The position numbers and the translations under genes are program-made. From Yarrowia lipolytica (Eukaryota > Ascomycota > Dipodascomycetes > Dipodascales), in contig NC_090775.1 of assembly GCF_001761485.1 (NCBI RefSeq), positions 1,674,001 to 1,738,000 of the forward strand: a stretch of 64,000 nt of DNA, given 5' to 3'. The notes beneath the pieces were generated by a model. The model was not told the DNA's origin. It did not search any database and saw only the letters and a program-made list of their open reading frames with translations. Positions 1 to 11,614 of the stretch are shown piece by piece. Position 1 is the stretch's first letter. Each line of letters opens with the position of its first letter.

Positions 1-390
1 CGTCCGTCCATCTCCCCCGTCCCATCTCCGTCCCATCTCGTTTGCCACTATCCAATGATTTCAAAGTTGAGACGCCTGCAGGATGAGGGCGGCGAGGTTT
101 TAACGGAGAGGGAGCCTGGGATACCTGGGGGCAGAGGAGGACGTTGGGGGCAGGGGGAAGCCCTCGTTATATATTCGAGGCTGGCTGTTTGATTAAAGAC
201 GAAAAAGCGACACCATGCGACACAAACCCCGCCCCGACACGTGCCCATCTCCCCAGTTCTCCAGGAATTCTAGATAGTTCGGCGTGCATGTATATAAACT
301 CAAAGTGGGAGGAAATTGAAAAATATATATGTGGATCGGAGTTGCTGCAATTGCCACGACATAAAAAGGACACTTAGACAGCCCACGACA
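1..390. other. MDJ1 upstream region
   Basis: Gene-free lead-in to MDJ1. It holds a CACGTG core near 238 and short AT-rich TATA-like stretches near 168 and 327. No coding signal is convincing on either strand. Confidence 0.6.
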
Positions 391-1812
391 ATGCGAATTT
401 TCAAGCAGGCACGACCCCAGGTGGGGTTGCGGGCGGTTCGGGCAGCTTTCGGCGGCCCCGGAAAGCCCGCGATCCGAGCACCACTCCACCCGCGTTTTTT
501 CCGACACTCGGCCCGCCTCCAGATGCAGGACCCCTACAAGGCTCTGGGGGTGGAGTCCAATGCCAGCGCCAAGGAGATCAAAAAGAGCTACTATCAGCTG
601 GCGAAAAAGTACCATCCGGACGTGAACAAGGAGGAGGACGCCAAGAAGAAGTTTGAGGAGGTCCAGAAGGCCTACGAGCTGCTGTCCAACGAGGAGGAGC
701 GAAAGAAGTACGACACCTTTGGTCCCGCGGCGTTTGGAGAAGGCGGCCAGCCCGGAGGCCAGGGATACGGAGGCAACCCGTTTGCCGGCGGTGGAAACCC
801 GTTTGCCGGATTTGGAGGAGCCGGGTTTGGCGGAGGAGGGTTTGGAGCCCAGGGCATCAATCTGGATGATCTGTTTTCGGCGGCGTTTGGAGGCCAGGGC
901 GGTGGCCGAGGCGGATTTGGACGTCAGCAGCCATACGTCCAGGAGTTTGAGGGTAACGATATCCAGCTGAACGTGGAGATTTCGCTGGAAGACGTGGCTC
1001 GCGGCGTGACCCGGGACCTCAAGTACCAGGCGGTGACTTCGTGCAACACTTGTGAGGGTTCCGGCATGAAGAAGGATGCTAAGAAAACCACCTGTTCGGC
1101 CTGTGGCGGCACAGGAGCCCGTGTTCATGTGGTGAATGGCGGTTTCCAAATGTCCACCACCTGTGAGGTCTGCCGAGGCTCTGGAGAACAGATCCCCAAG
1201 GACGGCGAGTGTGGATCGTGCCATTCCAACGGAGTGGTTCGAGAGACCCGTGAGACCTCCATCAACATTCCTCCCGGAGTCGACAACGGCACGATTCTGC
1301 GGGTGTCGGGAATGGGAGACGCTCCCGAGGCCCAGGCCGGACCCACGGTGCGTCTGCACAATGGAGATCTGCTGGTTCGAATCCACGTCAAGCCCAGCAA
1401 GACGTTTGTTCGACAGCGGTCCGATCTCGTCTACAAGCAGGAGATTCCTATGACCACCGCTGCTCTGGGCGGTACTGTTCTGATCCCCACTCTGCTGGGA
1501 GGCAAGCTGCGAATCAAAGTGCCTGCTGGAACCCAGCCCGGCGCCCAGATCGCCATCCCCGAGCAGGGTCTGCCCAAGGGCCGAAACGGCTTTGGCGACC
1601 TCAAGGTGATCTACGACGTGAAGATTACCGCGCCCACGGACAAGACACAGACGGCGGTGCTGGAGACGCTGGCGGACCTCACACACGACGAGTCGGCCCG
1701 TCGAAGCGATGGCCATGTCAAGTCGGAGCCCGAGGCCCCGGCAGAGGACGAGAAGAAGCACACCCCGTTCCTCAAGAAGCTGTTTAACCGGCTCAAACAT
1801 CATAACGAGTAA
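391..1812 (+). CDS. MDJ1: Mitochondrial Hsp40 co-chaperone Mdj1 (DnaJ type I)
   Basis: This 473-aa protein is a type I DnaJ. Residues 1-46 form an Arg-rich presequence without acidic residues, as in matrix-targeted proteins. The J domain follows at about 47-110 with the HPD tripeptide at 75-77, then a long Gly/Phe-rich linker (about 111-180). The zinc-binding centre starts at Cys218 with [16 protein letters not shown] and CEVCRGSG; the fourth repeat reads CGSCHSNG and has lost the usual final glycine pattern. A C-terminal substrate-binding domain follows. The family stimulates mitochondrial Hsp70 (Ssc1) in folding of matrix proteins. I chose the ATG at 391 because it opens directly into the presequence; an in-frame ATG at 316 would add 25 residues with no targeting character. 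The long open frame antisense to it is a shadow. The next gene is 3.9 kb away. Confidence 0.93.
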   Translation: MRIFKQARPQVGLRAVRAAFGGPGKPAIRAPLHPRFFRHSARLQMQDPYKALGVESNASAKEIKKSYYQLAKKYHPDVNKEEDAKKKFEEVQKAYELLSNEEERKKYDTFGPAAFGEGGQPGGQGYGGNPFAGGGNPFAGFGGAGFGGGGFGAQGINLDDLFSAAFGGQGGGRGGFGRQQPYVQEFEGNDIQLNVEISLEDVARGVTRDLKYQAVTSCNTCEGSGMKKDAKKTTCSACGGTGARVHVVNGGFQMSTTCEVCRGSGEQIPKDGECGSCHSNGVVRETRETSINIPPGVDNGTILRVSGMGDAPEAQAGPTVRLHNGDLLVRIHVKPSKTFVRQRSDLVYKQEIPMTTAALGGTVLIPTLLGGKLRIKVPAGTQPGAQIAIPEQGLPKGRNGFGDLKVIYDVKITAPTDKTQTAVLETLADLTHDESARRSDGHVKSEPEAPAEDEKKHTPFLKKLFNRLKHHNE

Positions 1813-2082
1813 TGTATATAGTAATAGACCATCGGAGCGCATCTGAATCTGAGTGGAGCGAAGATCGAGCCAACATCTAGTGACTTTTGCCGAGGCAAGA
1901 CTTGTGTAGCGAAAGCTCTGAGGAACGACAGAGGTCTGTGTCTTAATTGACTGAATAGTGAGGCATATGCTGAATGGGAGCTCCTGAGATGCACGCCGGT
2001 CTAGTTATGACTTGTCGTCATGGTTGGTTTGATTGAGTGAGGGTAGATCTACAGAAGTTTGGGAGGTAGCTGAGGTCGCGGA

Positions 2083-2141
2083 CAGGTCTAGGGGATGTCT
2101 AAGGAGATCTAGAAGGTCTAGAGCAGGTCTAGGGAGATCTA
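2083..2141. repeat. Cluster of AGGTCTAG / AGATCTA words
   Basis: About six copies of the closely related octamers AGGTCTAG and AGATCTAG lie within 60 nt downstream of MDJ1. Spacing is irregular, so this is a motif cluster and not a strict tandem repeat. Confidence 0.6.
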
Positions 2142-2863
2142 TGACTTGCGAGAGCTCTCTCTCCAGTCAGTCGCTCACTTGACAACTGACGTCATTCGGA
2201 CTTGTAGATCTGAAGATGATGTTCTTCGAGTCACAGAATCTGGAAAGAACACGATTCAGACTCGATATTACCAACTACCGACATCCTGATTGATCGATCC
2301 CAATGGACTATAGAAGCAGCAAGACTTTTCGAATGGATCACAGAGCATCATGACAACTCCAACCACGGCGCAGCTCTCAGTCCCTGCCAAGCCTCGCTAG
2401 ACTGCCTTGGCCGAGATGATGAAACAGGGGATGTTTCGTGACTAAAGACGGGTAGAGAAAACTTGGAAACCGCGCGATATCGCCCCTGTATAATACATCT
2501 GTTCAAGGTGTTTCATCTTGTGCATGTAAACAAGTGGCATAGACACACAAGCGTGTGGAGAAGTGCATGAACAAGCCCAGGCGAAGGTATACAGTGCGCG
2601 TCTGTGCGCGTTGTCACGTGACATGTGCGATTGTGGACGATCTATAGGATATTTGCGACTCAATTTGCGTTGGACGTCTGGCGTCTGGGTCTAGCTCAAC
2701 CCTTCCAAGGGTGGCCGAAATAGTTGATATATTTGTTGGCATTTACTTAGGGTTCGTTGGAGGAAGTTTTTTTCCACCCTCAAAATAGGGGGTGTATAGC
2801 TGCCACTGAGCCTACGGTGTCGAGTCAGTATTATTTCCCATGTGTATATGCACAATTGACATG

Positions 2864-2897
2864 ACATATTCTGGCTGTGTACATATTCTGGCTGTGT
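2864..2897. repeat. 17-bp direct repeat, two copies
   Basis: The 17-mer ACATATTCTGGCTGTGT occurs twice back to back without mismatch. Confidence 0.85.
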
Positions 2898-3510
2898 ACA
2901 TACTGCGGCGGTCTCTTCTGGCAGTATTCTTGTGTTATGTTTTGATTTATTTTTTATTTGGTGTTTTTATTTTTTCTGCACTTTTCACGCCAAGTCATTC
3001 CAAGATGCAACAATGGTGACAGGTGAAACATACGACAAGTGGAGAGTGGAGTATGTGGACAGTCTAGACAAGGGGTCCACGTGTACTGTACGTTTTTTTA
3101 CTGGAGGTGGTTAGTGCGGATATTGACGTGAATACTCGAATCTGTTTTAGCAACCGGCACTGTATGTTTAGTTGACAATTGTTGGGAGCTACTTGAACGG
3201 TAGGCATTAAGTAAACTTGTTGATATCCGAGCCGATATTACTTGACATTTTCTTGACACGGCACATGTCTATGTCCTACCCTGTCTCACACTGTACCCAT
3301 GGACGGCGCTTCCCAAAAAGGAATGGTGAACCCCAGAACCAGCGTCTGTGCGAAGATGCCAACGCGTGGGACCCTCGCAGACCCACCATGCTTGAGCCAT
3401 GTGTCTAGTCCACCTCAGCGTTTGCAGCGTGCCTGACAGCTGTGGAGTTTACCCCTGGATTGAGTCTACAGTACGAGTAGAGGTTGGGTTAGAACTTGTA
3501 GGGAGAGTGG

Positions 3511-3590
3511 TAATCGAGTGGATGAGGGAGGCAATCGAGTGGACGAGCGGAGGCAGTTGAGTGGATGAGCGGGGGCAATTGAGTGGATCC
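3511..3590. repeat. 22-bp minisatellite, about 3.6 copies
   Basis: Units follow the pattern AATYGAGTGGAYGAGSGRGG. Copies differ by one to three bases, so the array is not freshly expanded. Confidence 0.75.
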
Positions 3591-4962
3591 ATCCAGTCTG
3601 CGCGATTCGATGAAGCGATTCAATCAAGTTACTTCCGTGCCAGTGCCAGAGCGTGCCCAACACCATACCAACCCACACTCACTACAAGTAGTGGTTCAGT
3701 CTAGACCAAGGCACTAATTACTGCATATCCACTACAGCTGTAGTTGTACGCGTCTTTGGTTACCCAGTGATGGAACCCGGTCGTACGGGTATCTGTTATA
3801 GCTGGAACTCGTCCCGTACAGTACATACTCGTACTTGTCTACACATCTACACCGACCCTCCGCTACGGGTTTTTCGGATGTCGGGATTGCCGGATGTCGA
3901 GTTTGTCGACTTTTCCAAAGCCGGGGCCGTTCTCCGAAAATCCAACCCTTCTCTCTATCGCCATCGCACATTCTCCGTCTCCATTCCCGAGCTTGTCTAC
4001 GGGCAAAAAATGCAGCTGAAGGGTGCATGGAATCGACGGTGCTGCAAGGAAGAAAGGAAGGAAGGTGTATTGGTCACTATTGGTTGGCGCCGACTATCGC
4101 AAGCAACATTGGACATTGTCTTGGAGTCTCCGAAGCGATGTATGACGTACGGTACGAGCAGATACAGTACGTGCAGATACAGTACGAGATGCTATGAGTT
4201 GCTATGAGTTCAGGCATACAATACAGTACAAGTATGTATCCACACATGTACTTGTATCGTATGTACACCACCGTTAAGCCATCCTTGCCGTTCATCACGA
4301 CGATCAACGACCAGTGCCGTACTCGTAATGTGCCAATACCACCAACGGTCACCTCTTACCTAACGTACAAGCACTCGTTCCCTCCACAGACCTTGCCGGA
4401 ATAAACCCCGACCCGAAGGCTTGTCTGCCTGGGCGGCTTGCTGGGCGGCTTGTCGCAACCTGCCCGTGTCCATCTCTGCTGCTTGTCTCAGCCAGCCTTC
4501 CTTTTTCGACCGCTGGCGAGGTACCGGAAACTCAGAGTTGACATGGGAGCTCATCTGGTAGCTACAGTGGCAGCAGACTCAGAGTTGCGCGGCGGGGATT
4601 GAGACAAAGACGAGCTGAGACGTCCATGTCTCCGCGGTACTGTACTGTACTAGTACACCACCTTACATCCACAGTTGCACCACAATTTCTTGTATCGTAT
4701 CGCTCACTCGAACTTGGACCCGAACCCTTGGCAAAATGCATGTTTATCTTTCGATACCCTTGGCACACACAATAGGAAGCGGACGAGTTTAATTTTGTTT
4801 GGGTTTTTTCCATTTTGTAATTTTCGGATTTTCGATTTCAATGTTCGATTTTTGTCCCAATTTCTTGCCCAATTTTTATCTAACTTTGCCGTCCAAAAAA
4901 AGGATACGCGTTTCCCAAAGAGGAAGGAGGAATAACTCCATGGAAGACAGAGCGACACAAGA

Positions 4963-5006
4963 ACGACCAAACGACCAACGACCAAACGACCAACGACCAA
5001 ACGACC
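4963..5006. repeat. 15-bp tandem repeat, about 3 copies
   Basis: The unit ACGACCAAACGACCA is repeated almost three times without mismatch, just upstream of a TCACGTGA site at 5043-5050. Confidence 0.8.
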
Positions 5007-5629
5007 GCAGAAAAATAATCCCCCCCCTCCCCACATAGGGAGTCACGTGACCCGAGCCCAAAACCGGACCGCCAACCTGATCACTAGCCTGATCACGTAG
5101 CTACTGCCTCGGCTTCTGTCTCGCGTTGACCTCATCTAACAAGATTACAGTTACAGTGGGCTTGCATACAATGGCCAAAAATAGGAGTTTTTTTGGGCGG
5201 GCGCAACGGGGGGCGATTTTGCGTGTTTCCAGGGACTTTTCTAGCGGGAATTGTGGCCAATACGCAGATGATGACCCCGCAACCCATATATCCGTTTTTC
5301 ACACCTCTTTTTGTTCTCAACCCCGGTTTTTGTGTCCCTCCCTACCAGCCCGCCAAAAGACATTCTTGTCTCCCCCTTTTAATTAAACTTCTAGATTTGG
5401 GCGTGCCCTTTTGGGACAAGGGAATGTGTGTGGTCCAATTCGGCCGCGCAACTCCAAGATTCTGTTTGGATAAAAAACTCCCTTTCAGCTCCTCGTGATT
5501 GGAATTTCCGGGCCCCCGACCTAACCAACTCTTCCACCGGTCATCTCCTCAGTTAACAGCTCCCGGTGACATTACACGCATTGCCCTTAGACTCCACGGT
5601 AAACCGGTACACCGATACATACCCACTCA

Positions 5630-5686
5630 CTCAATCACTCAATCACTCAATCACCCTCTCACTCTCTCACTCTCTCACTCTCTCAC
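5630..5686 (+). repeat. TCAATCAC and TCTCTCAC octamer runs in the TBC gene leader
   Basis: Two octamer runs sit immediately upstream of the start codon at 5699, giving a pyrimidine-rich 5' untranslated leader without a G-rich structure. Such CT leaders are common before yeast start codons. Confidence 0.75.
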
Positions 5687-5698
5687 ACCTCGGACAAT

Positions 5699-7729
5699 AT
5701 GTCAATGTGCGACTTTGAAGAGGTGTCTCTCAACACAAACTACCGACGGTTCGCGTCCGCGTCCACGTCCACGTCCACGCTCACGTCCTACTCGTCGGTG
5801 TCCCTGGCCGGAGACAACAAGAAGGACCGTACCCTGAGCGGCCGGCTGTCCAGAGTGTCCTCCACCACGTCGCTGGCGACTGAACCACCGGCGCCGCGCC
5901 CCAACAAACACAAAAAGACCTCCAACAAGTACAGAAACTCGTCTCTCAGCAACTTGTCCAAACTGGACGCCATTGATGACGTGCCCGCCCCCCATCAGCA
6001 ACATCAACAGCAACAGCAACAGCAGCAGCGACCGTCGAGACAAAACTCCGTCTGTTCCACCCAGCATTCAATCAGCCCCACAACGTCGCCTCGACACTCG
6101 CGTACGTCTGTCTACTCGTTCCAGTCGCGGTCGTCAGTGGCGCTTTCTGAGCCCGGAAGCCTTGTGCTGCCCAAACGACAGCCGTCCCAGAAGGAAAAGA
6201 AGGCCGCCAACCGCAAGAAGATTCTGCAAAACCAGTCGTTTGTTGACGACGACGATGAGGACGCCATCGACATTGACGATCTCAGCGCATGGAACATCCC
6301 CCTAGCGCCCTCGCTCTACCAAAAGACCCGGGAGTCGTCCTCCAAGCTGGCGCTGGAAACCCTCGGAGCCGCCTCCCACACAAACCTCCCTAACCAGTCA
6401 CAACAACAACAACAACAACAACAACTTCATAGCATTAATCACAACCCCAACCACAACATGAACGCGCCGTCGCCGGCCATGGACTCTTCTGCCAACTCAA
6501 CCACATCCACCATGCTATCCTCCGACGACCCCAACACCCCCGACGGCTCCTTCTCCGTCCCCCGCATCATGGACATGTCATCGCTGTTCGACTCGCTGTC
6601 GCCCATAGCCCAGGAGCTCTCGGTGGCCTTCACCGAGTCGCCCAAGGCCCTGCAACACGAGCAGAAGATTGAGCTAGCCCAGAACCGCCACTCCAGCGGT
6701 TCCACCCACTCAGCGTCGTCATTGTCGTCCCCAGCGTCCTGCACCCGTCCGGCCTTTCTGCCCCCCAAGGACCGCAAGGAGGAAAAGAAGCATCTGCGCG
6801 AGTACCAGCGCATGGTTGAGGAGCGAGCGGCGGTGGAAAAGGCCCTTGCTGCCAAGGAGGCGAAGCGACAGAGCGAGCGAGCCGCCCGACAGCGCGAAAA
6901 CGCGTTCCAGTGGAAGACGGAAATCATCCCCAACTTCCACACTGCCATCCAAAACCCAGCCACCCGCGAGCTGTGGTGGGCCGGCGTGCCCTCGGCCTCG
7001 CGAGGCTTTGTGTGGACCGAGCGAATTGGCAACGCGCTGGAGCTGTCTCAACCGCAGTTTGACAAGTTCAGCAAAAAATCGGCCACCAAGTCCGTCGAGT
7101 TTGCCGACGTGGATCTCGACTCGGTGTACCCGGAGCTCAAGATGTTCGGCGCCGGATGTCCCTACCATGACGATCTGGACGCCGTTCTGCGGGCCCACAC
7201 CGCATACTGGGCAGCCCGAGATGCCAACGCCAACCCTCATACCAACAAGGTGGCATGTGCGGCAGCATCTCTGATTCTGGCGCTGGGCTCTCCATTCCAG
7301 TCGTGGGTCGCCTTGGAGAACCTGCTCACCCGCGGCCATCTCATCAGACCCATGTTTGCCCGGGACGAGCAGGCGCTCATTGCATGCTACACCTCGTTCC
7401 TCAAGGTGTTTTCCACCCGGCTGCCGTCGCTGTACCGACACTTTCAGTCGCAGAACGTGTCGCCGTCGGCCTACCTGACGCCGCTGGTCATGTCGCTGTT
7501 CACTGAGCAGTTTTCTCTGGACGTCACATTTCGAATCTGGGACGTGATGCTGTTTGAGGGCGACTCGTTCATGTTCCGGGTCGCTCTGGCCACTCTGGCC
7601 AAGCTGGAGCCCTGTCTCTATGGTTCTAAGGAGGAGATCATGGCCCAGTTGCGGTCCGACAAGCTGCAACAGGAGACTGAAGATGATTTTATGGACGCGG
7701 TTCGTCAGGTTCTGCGGGTCAGTCAATAA
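5699..7729 (+). CDS. TBC-domain protein (TBC1D12/14-like), probable catalytically inactive Rab-GAP
   Basis: This 676-aa protein has a Ser/Thr-rich disordered N-terminal half with two polyglutamine runs (encoded near 6000-6030 and 6398-6425), a charged helix around 365-405, and a C-terminal TBC domain from about residue 420. Diagnostic pieces are LWWAGVPSASRGFVWTERIG, MFGAGCPYHDDLDAVL, PSAYLTPLVMSLFTEQFSLD and FRIWDVMLFEGDSFMFRVAL. TBC proteins accelerate GTP hydrolysis on Rab GTPases with an Arg finger (IxxDxxR) and a Gln finger (YxQ). Here the first region reads VDLDSVYPEL, with no Arg, and the second reads ARDANANPHTNKVAC, with no Tyr or Gln. It may therefore bind a Rab or act as a scaffold without GAP activity. 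The start follows a CT-rich leader. The Rab partner cannot be told. Confidence 0.85.
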   Translation: MSMCDFEEVSLNTNYRRFASASTSTSTLTSYSSVSLAGDNKKDRTLSGRLSRVSSTTSLATEPPAPRPNKHKKTSNKYRNSSLSNLSKLDAIDDVPAPHQQHQQQQQQQQRPSRQNSVCSTQHSISPTTSPRHSRTSVYSFQSRSSVALSEPGSLVLPKRQPSQKEKKAANRKKILQNQSFVDDDDEDAIDIDDLSAWNIPLAPSLYQKTRESSSKLALETLGAASHTNLPNQSQQQQQQQQLHSINHNPNHNMNAPSPAMDSSANSTTSTMLSSDDPNTPDGSFSVPRIMDMSSLFDSLSPIAQELSVAFTESPKALQHEQKIELAQNRHSSGSTHSASSLSSPASCTRPAFLPPKDRKEEKKHLREYQRMVEERAAVEKALAAKEAKRQSERAARQRENAFQWKTEIIPNFHTAIQNPATRELWWAGVPSASRGFVWTERIGNALELSQPQFDKFSKKSATKSVEFADVDLDSVYPELKMFGAGCPYHDDLDAVLRAHTAYWAARDANANPHTNKVACAAASLILALGSPFQSWVALENLLTRGHLIRPMFARDEQALIACYTSFLKVFSTRLPSLYRHFQSQNVSPSAYLTPLVMSLFTEQFSLDVTFRIWDVMLFEGDSFMFRVALATLAKLEPCLYGSKEEIMAQLRSDKLQQETEDDFMDAVRQVLRVSQ

Positions 7730-7847
7730 TTGCATGAGTTTGTCTACCAGTGACGCCGGTGTCGGCGTTGCCAGTAGATGAGCGAATCAGTAGCTCATAT
7801 GGGTTTACTGGGGTGCAGTTCTTTATTGAACTGCCGTTTAGTACAAG

Positions 7848-7866
7848 TATATATATATATATATAT
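7848..7866. repeat. (TA)n microsatellite
   Basis: An uninterrupted TA dinucleotide run of about 19 nt lies 120 nt past the TBC gene stop codon, in its likely 3' untranslated region. Confidence 0.85.
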
Positions 7867-7994
7867 CAACATTCACTGGTTGAGATTGTGAGTAGCCTTG
7901 GTTGGGTTGTATAGCGTCGTTGTGTTCAAAACATGAGATGGGTACGAGTCTGTATGTGATGATACAGATCATATTCAGGTGTGTTTTTCTTCGA

Positions 7995-8065
7995 AGTTTT
8001 CCAGTTTTCCAGTTTACCAATTTTCCAGTTTTCCAGTTTTCCAGTTTTCCAGTTTTCCAGTTTTT
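7995..8065. repeat. 8-bp AGTTTTCC tandem repeat, about 9 copies
   Basis: AGTTTTCC is repeated about nine times with one internal variant (AGTTTACC AATTTTCC). It reads open on both strands and produces false reading frames. Confidence 0.85.
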
Positions 8066-9120
8066 CCGATTTCTCCGCTTTTTCCGCTGGTGGTTTGGTG
8101 ATTGAGGCCATTCTCTATGGTTAGTGATTTTAAGGAGTTAGTCAGCATTGAGTGGAGTTATCCTTGACAAATGATTGGCGGTTTAGCGACAGTTTAGTCG
8201 GTTGTTTGGTTGCGGTTTATTGACCGTTAGTTGACCGTTTTGTAGGCGATGTAGTTGACGGTTTAGTTTTATTTAGTTGCGGTTTAGTTACACATTAGCC
8301 AAGTACAGTTGCCCTTGACTTCTAACTAAGCTTATGTCATGTTGAGTCCGTCTGCAGTTCAGCCCCACAATCAGCCTTGCTATTGGCAGTCGGCACGGCG
8401 GCGTGTCTGTGGTCGTGAATAAGGGCGTCTTTGCGTGTTTTTTCTCTTATTTTTGCCTTTTATTTCTTGCTGGAGCCAGCCTCTCCTCATTATCTTCGGA
8501 GAACCCCCGTGTTTTTCGTCTGGTGGTGTGTTTGTTTGCGGTCTTTTCTTTTCGGCCGGCATTCACGTGATGGGCGTGCATTGTTGGTTTGCTGTGAGAC
8601 ACTTTCCGAATTCGGCATAAGGAGTATCGCTGGATGGGGCCCTCCGCCCCCGTTGAGTTTGACCTGCAAAGTGATATTGAGCAGGGCAAGGTGATATTGG
8701 CGGTCCAGGCGGGCCTTATATGTTTTGGGGCCACCACACGGGCTCTGTGAGGACCGGGCGAAAACGCGAAAAAAACACACAGACACAGACACAAACGCAG
8801 ACACGTTGCCGTAGTGGCCTCCTGTGATACGCGTCATACGGCTGGCACCCACATTCTTCACGCACCGTATCCCAATATACGGCTTGAAGTGGGCTGGTTG
8901 GTTTGTAGGGTTTTTTTGGTGCTATTTTTTGGTCATAGTTTTGGGTGATGCTTTTTGCGTATGCTTTTTTTTTGGTGATACTTTTTGTTAGGTCTGTTTG
9001 ATTAGTGTTTGAGTTGGGTCTAAGTAGTGTGCGACGCTTGGGCTATTGGTATTGGACTGCTGGGCTCGGCAACATGGTTGCTGATGGGCAAACGTGGATC
9101 TGTGGAGCCGTTGGCGGATG

Positions 9121-9180
9121 GTGATCGGGTCAGGCGGCAGTTGGCAGTTGGTGATCGGGTCAGGCGGCAGTTGGCAGTTG
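9121..9180. repeat. 30-bp perfect tandem duplication
   Basis: The 30-nt block 9121-9150 is repeated exactly at 9151-9180. Perfect identity suggests a recent duplication. Confidence 0.9.
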
Positions 9181-10090
9181 GAGACCGATGTTTGCGAGTG
9201 GGTTCTGGAGTCGTGGTAATAGACGTTCTTTCTCGTTCAATGCTGAACCCCTCTACGACTACGACTTTCTCTCAGTCAATGCAACAGCCAATTCACAGTT
9301 CAATTCACAGTTGGAGCAACACCTGTGCGGGGAGATGGAGATTGGTCTCAGATGGTACCGACACTCGATGAAGCTTGGTCTCAGATGCTAATCAAGAGAT
9401 AAGTGATCGACCTGAGGCATTTGCTGAATCCAGCCGTGGAGGGATCGCCCGTTCCTGATTCAGCAGCGGGGGTGGCCATAGACCCACAAGACCTCTCAAT
9501 AGCACTCTGTTATGATACAAGAGTTTGACAGGGTCTGGAACGTCAGAGACTACGACTACGAGTCCAAAATACGACATGCGACATATAAGTGCTCAATCAA
9601 GTCTTCTATGACGCTTGCGCTCCATGGACTGCCACAGACGGCTCCATGAAGCAGTCATACGATACTGCAACTCGTACTACTCGTACCACCGTACTCGCTC
9701 CCAAACAATAGCAACAATTGCGGTGGATGTACAAGCACAATCGAGCATTGCATTGCTCTTGTTTGCACGCATCTCCAACATATTCTAGGCGAAGACCATG
9801 CATGGAAAGAGTGAAACACTCACTGATGATTGGTGGATGGGGAAGAGGTAAGAGGGAGGTACCAGTGTTGGAGTTCATCGGGTAAGAGGTAAGAGGCAAG
9901 AGGGCACAGGTACCAGTGCTCGTACGGTACTTACTTTCACTGTGAATGGAGTTGATAAGACCACTCAAAAGTCATCATCCACTGCCCTCGTCCTCATCTA
10001 ACCATTCTCTTCTATTCATCCACCTGTGTCATTGGCCAATTATCACATAAGCGTCTATCACATAAACGACATCTATCTCATAAACGACGA

Positions 10091-10144
10091 CAATCTCACC
10101 AACAATGTCAATCTCACCAACGACGTCAATCTCACCAATGAATG
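10091..10144. repeat. 18-bp tandem repeat, 3 copies
   Basis: Units share CAATCTCACCAA followed by six variable bases. It yields a false open frame with an Asn-Leu-Thr-Asn repeat. Confidence 0.8.
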
Positions 10145-11614
10145 CCATATCACACTCGCTATTAACTCTCGATCCATAGAGCCAATAAATGGACCACTAA
10201 CAAGAGAGATATTGGCAAAAGAGGGAAAAGAGCCGGCTGAAGTACTTTTTCTACTCTTCGACCTTTACAGACGTTTGTAATTCTGCATCGTGCCTAATCA
10301 ACAAGTTGTCGCACTGTACTCGTGCTGTCTACTTGTACAAAATCCATATTCACCAATGATAGGTTCTCAATGAAGCCGTGCGCAAGTACAAGTATGTACT
10401 GTACTCGTACAAACAGTTGAATCCACGTTACATTCCTACTACTGGCCACTCCCTTGTCTTTTCGTACGATTTCCTAGCGATCCATGGCGTCCATGAAACG
10501 AGAAACCCACCAAAAAAAACCCCGCCGTATAAAGCTCCATCCTGTTGATCCACTAGCGTTAAAAGAAATTCTATTGACTGGCTGAACGTTGGAAGACTTC
10601 ACAAGACGAGGGTGCAGCGTGTGTGAAAATCAGGTGCCTATTGCACTATTCCGATATACTAACTGTCAGCTGAACAAACAGCTTGCTGAACAACAGCCTG
10701 CTGTACACTGTCCCCGAGATAGCTGCTGGCAACTGTGGCTAGCTCAATATCTCATCTCTGATACACTTTTCCGTTTGACTCTCGTCCTATTCGAATCAGG
10801 TTGACTCAAACGGCTCATTTGGCAATTCTCTCAACCTAAGTGGAAACAAGAAGGACGATCAATGCCATTTGGAAGGAGCGAAAGGGGAGGGGGAGGGACA
10901 AGCGTTTCAAGCGTTTCAAGCGGTTCAGGTATTCCAAGTTTTCCGAGCGCCCCAAGTGTTTCCACTCACAACTCAGCTCCTGGACTACTCGTAGCTCCCC
11001 TTGCTTCTCCCGACTCAGCATGACTCAGTAGGACAACTCTGAGTCGGTCGAAATCCTATCTCACGTCTGTGCTGCACCATGTGCCTTGCGATAGAGCCAT
11101 TACGGGGACGAAGATGATTAAAATTCCCCGGAGTCTTCGGAACCACGTGCACTAAGCTCTTGAAACTTTTCCTTCCGGCAGCTATGACTGAAATCTGAAT
11201 CCGCCATTTGAGTCATCTCGTCGGGGTCGTGAGACAACATCAGCGGAGGTTTGTCGCCATTGCTTGAACGGACAATTCAACAGAGATGCAAGCTTCTCCA
11301 ACCGGCGGCTGAAACGCTCCCCTGAACGCCCCCACTCCACCGTTACAGACTGCAGAGCCAAGATTCTAGGCATGCATTGGCATCAACGTCGCCCGCCGAC
11401 TGGCTGCGCTTTAGACTCATTGAAAACCTTGCTACAGTCCGTATATCGGTTTTGATTCCCAAACAAGAAAGTCACAGAGACCCGAAAAGCCCTCTGGCTC
11501 TGGCCAATGCTGTGGGAAGCGTGAGAAACGTGCTCCAGACCACCCAGAGGGTATATAGTCTAGGAAACGGGTGCTCCACTGTCCCTTCTCCAACCAACAA
11601 GTCCTTCCTCAACC

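Larger units (their letters stand above)
1813..5698. other. Gene-free interval, 3.9 kb
   Basis: No reading frame here has a recognisable domain or Yarrowia-like codon use. The interval holds several short tandem repeats (listed separately), many ACTTGTA/TACAAGT words around 3680-4400, and perfect TCACGTGA palindromes at 2614 and 5043. The last 70 nt before the TBC gene are a CT-rich leader. Confidence 0.55.
7730..11614. other. Gene-free interval, 3.9 kb
   Basis: Short open frames here lack domains and some are products of tandem repeats (for example at 10091-10144). The interval contains at least four repeat arrays, one TCACGTGA palindrome at 8563 and several TACAAGTA words. No spliced gene could be assembled from GTGAGT donors and CTAAC-AG acceptors. 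Confidence 0.55.

Noticed and set aside
1373-1395. GGTTCGAATCC, a tRNA B-box-like word
   Set aside because: It is inside the MDJ1 coding sequence, with no A box or cloverleaf around it. No tRNA or 5S rRNA gene was recognised elsewhere.
193-1842. 549-aa open frame antisense to MDJ1
   Set aside because: It lies wholly opposite a well-identified DnaJ gene with strong codon bias; antisense openness follows from GC-rich third positions.
3767-4207. 146-aa plus-strand frame
   Set aside because: Ends in Tyr/Ser/Thr/Cys repeats made by GTACGAGCAGATACA-type words; no domain.
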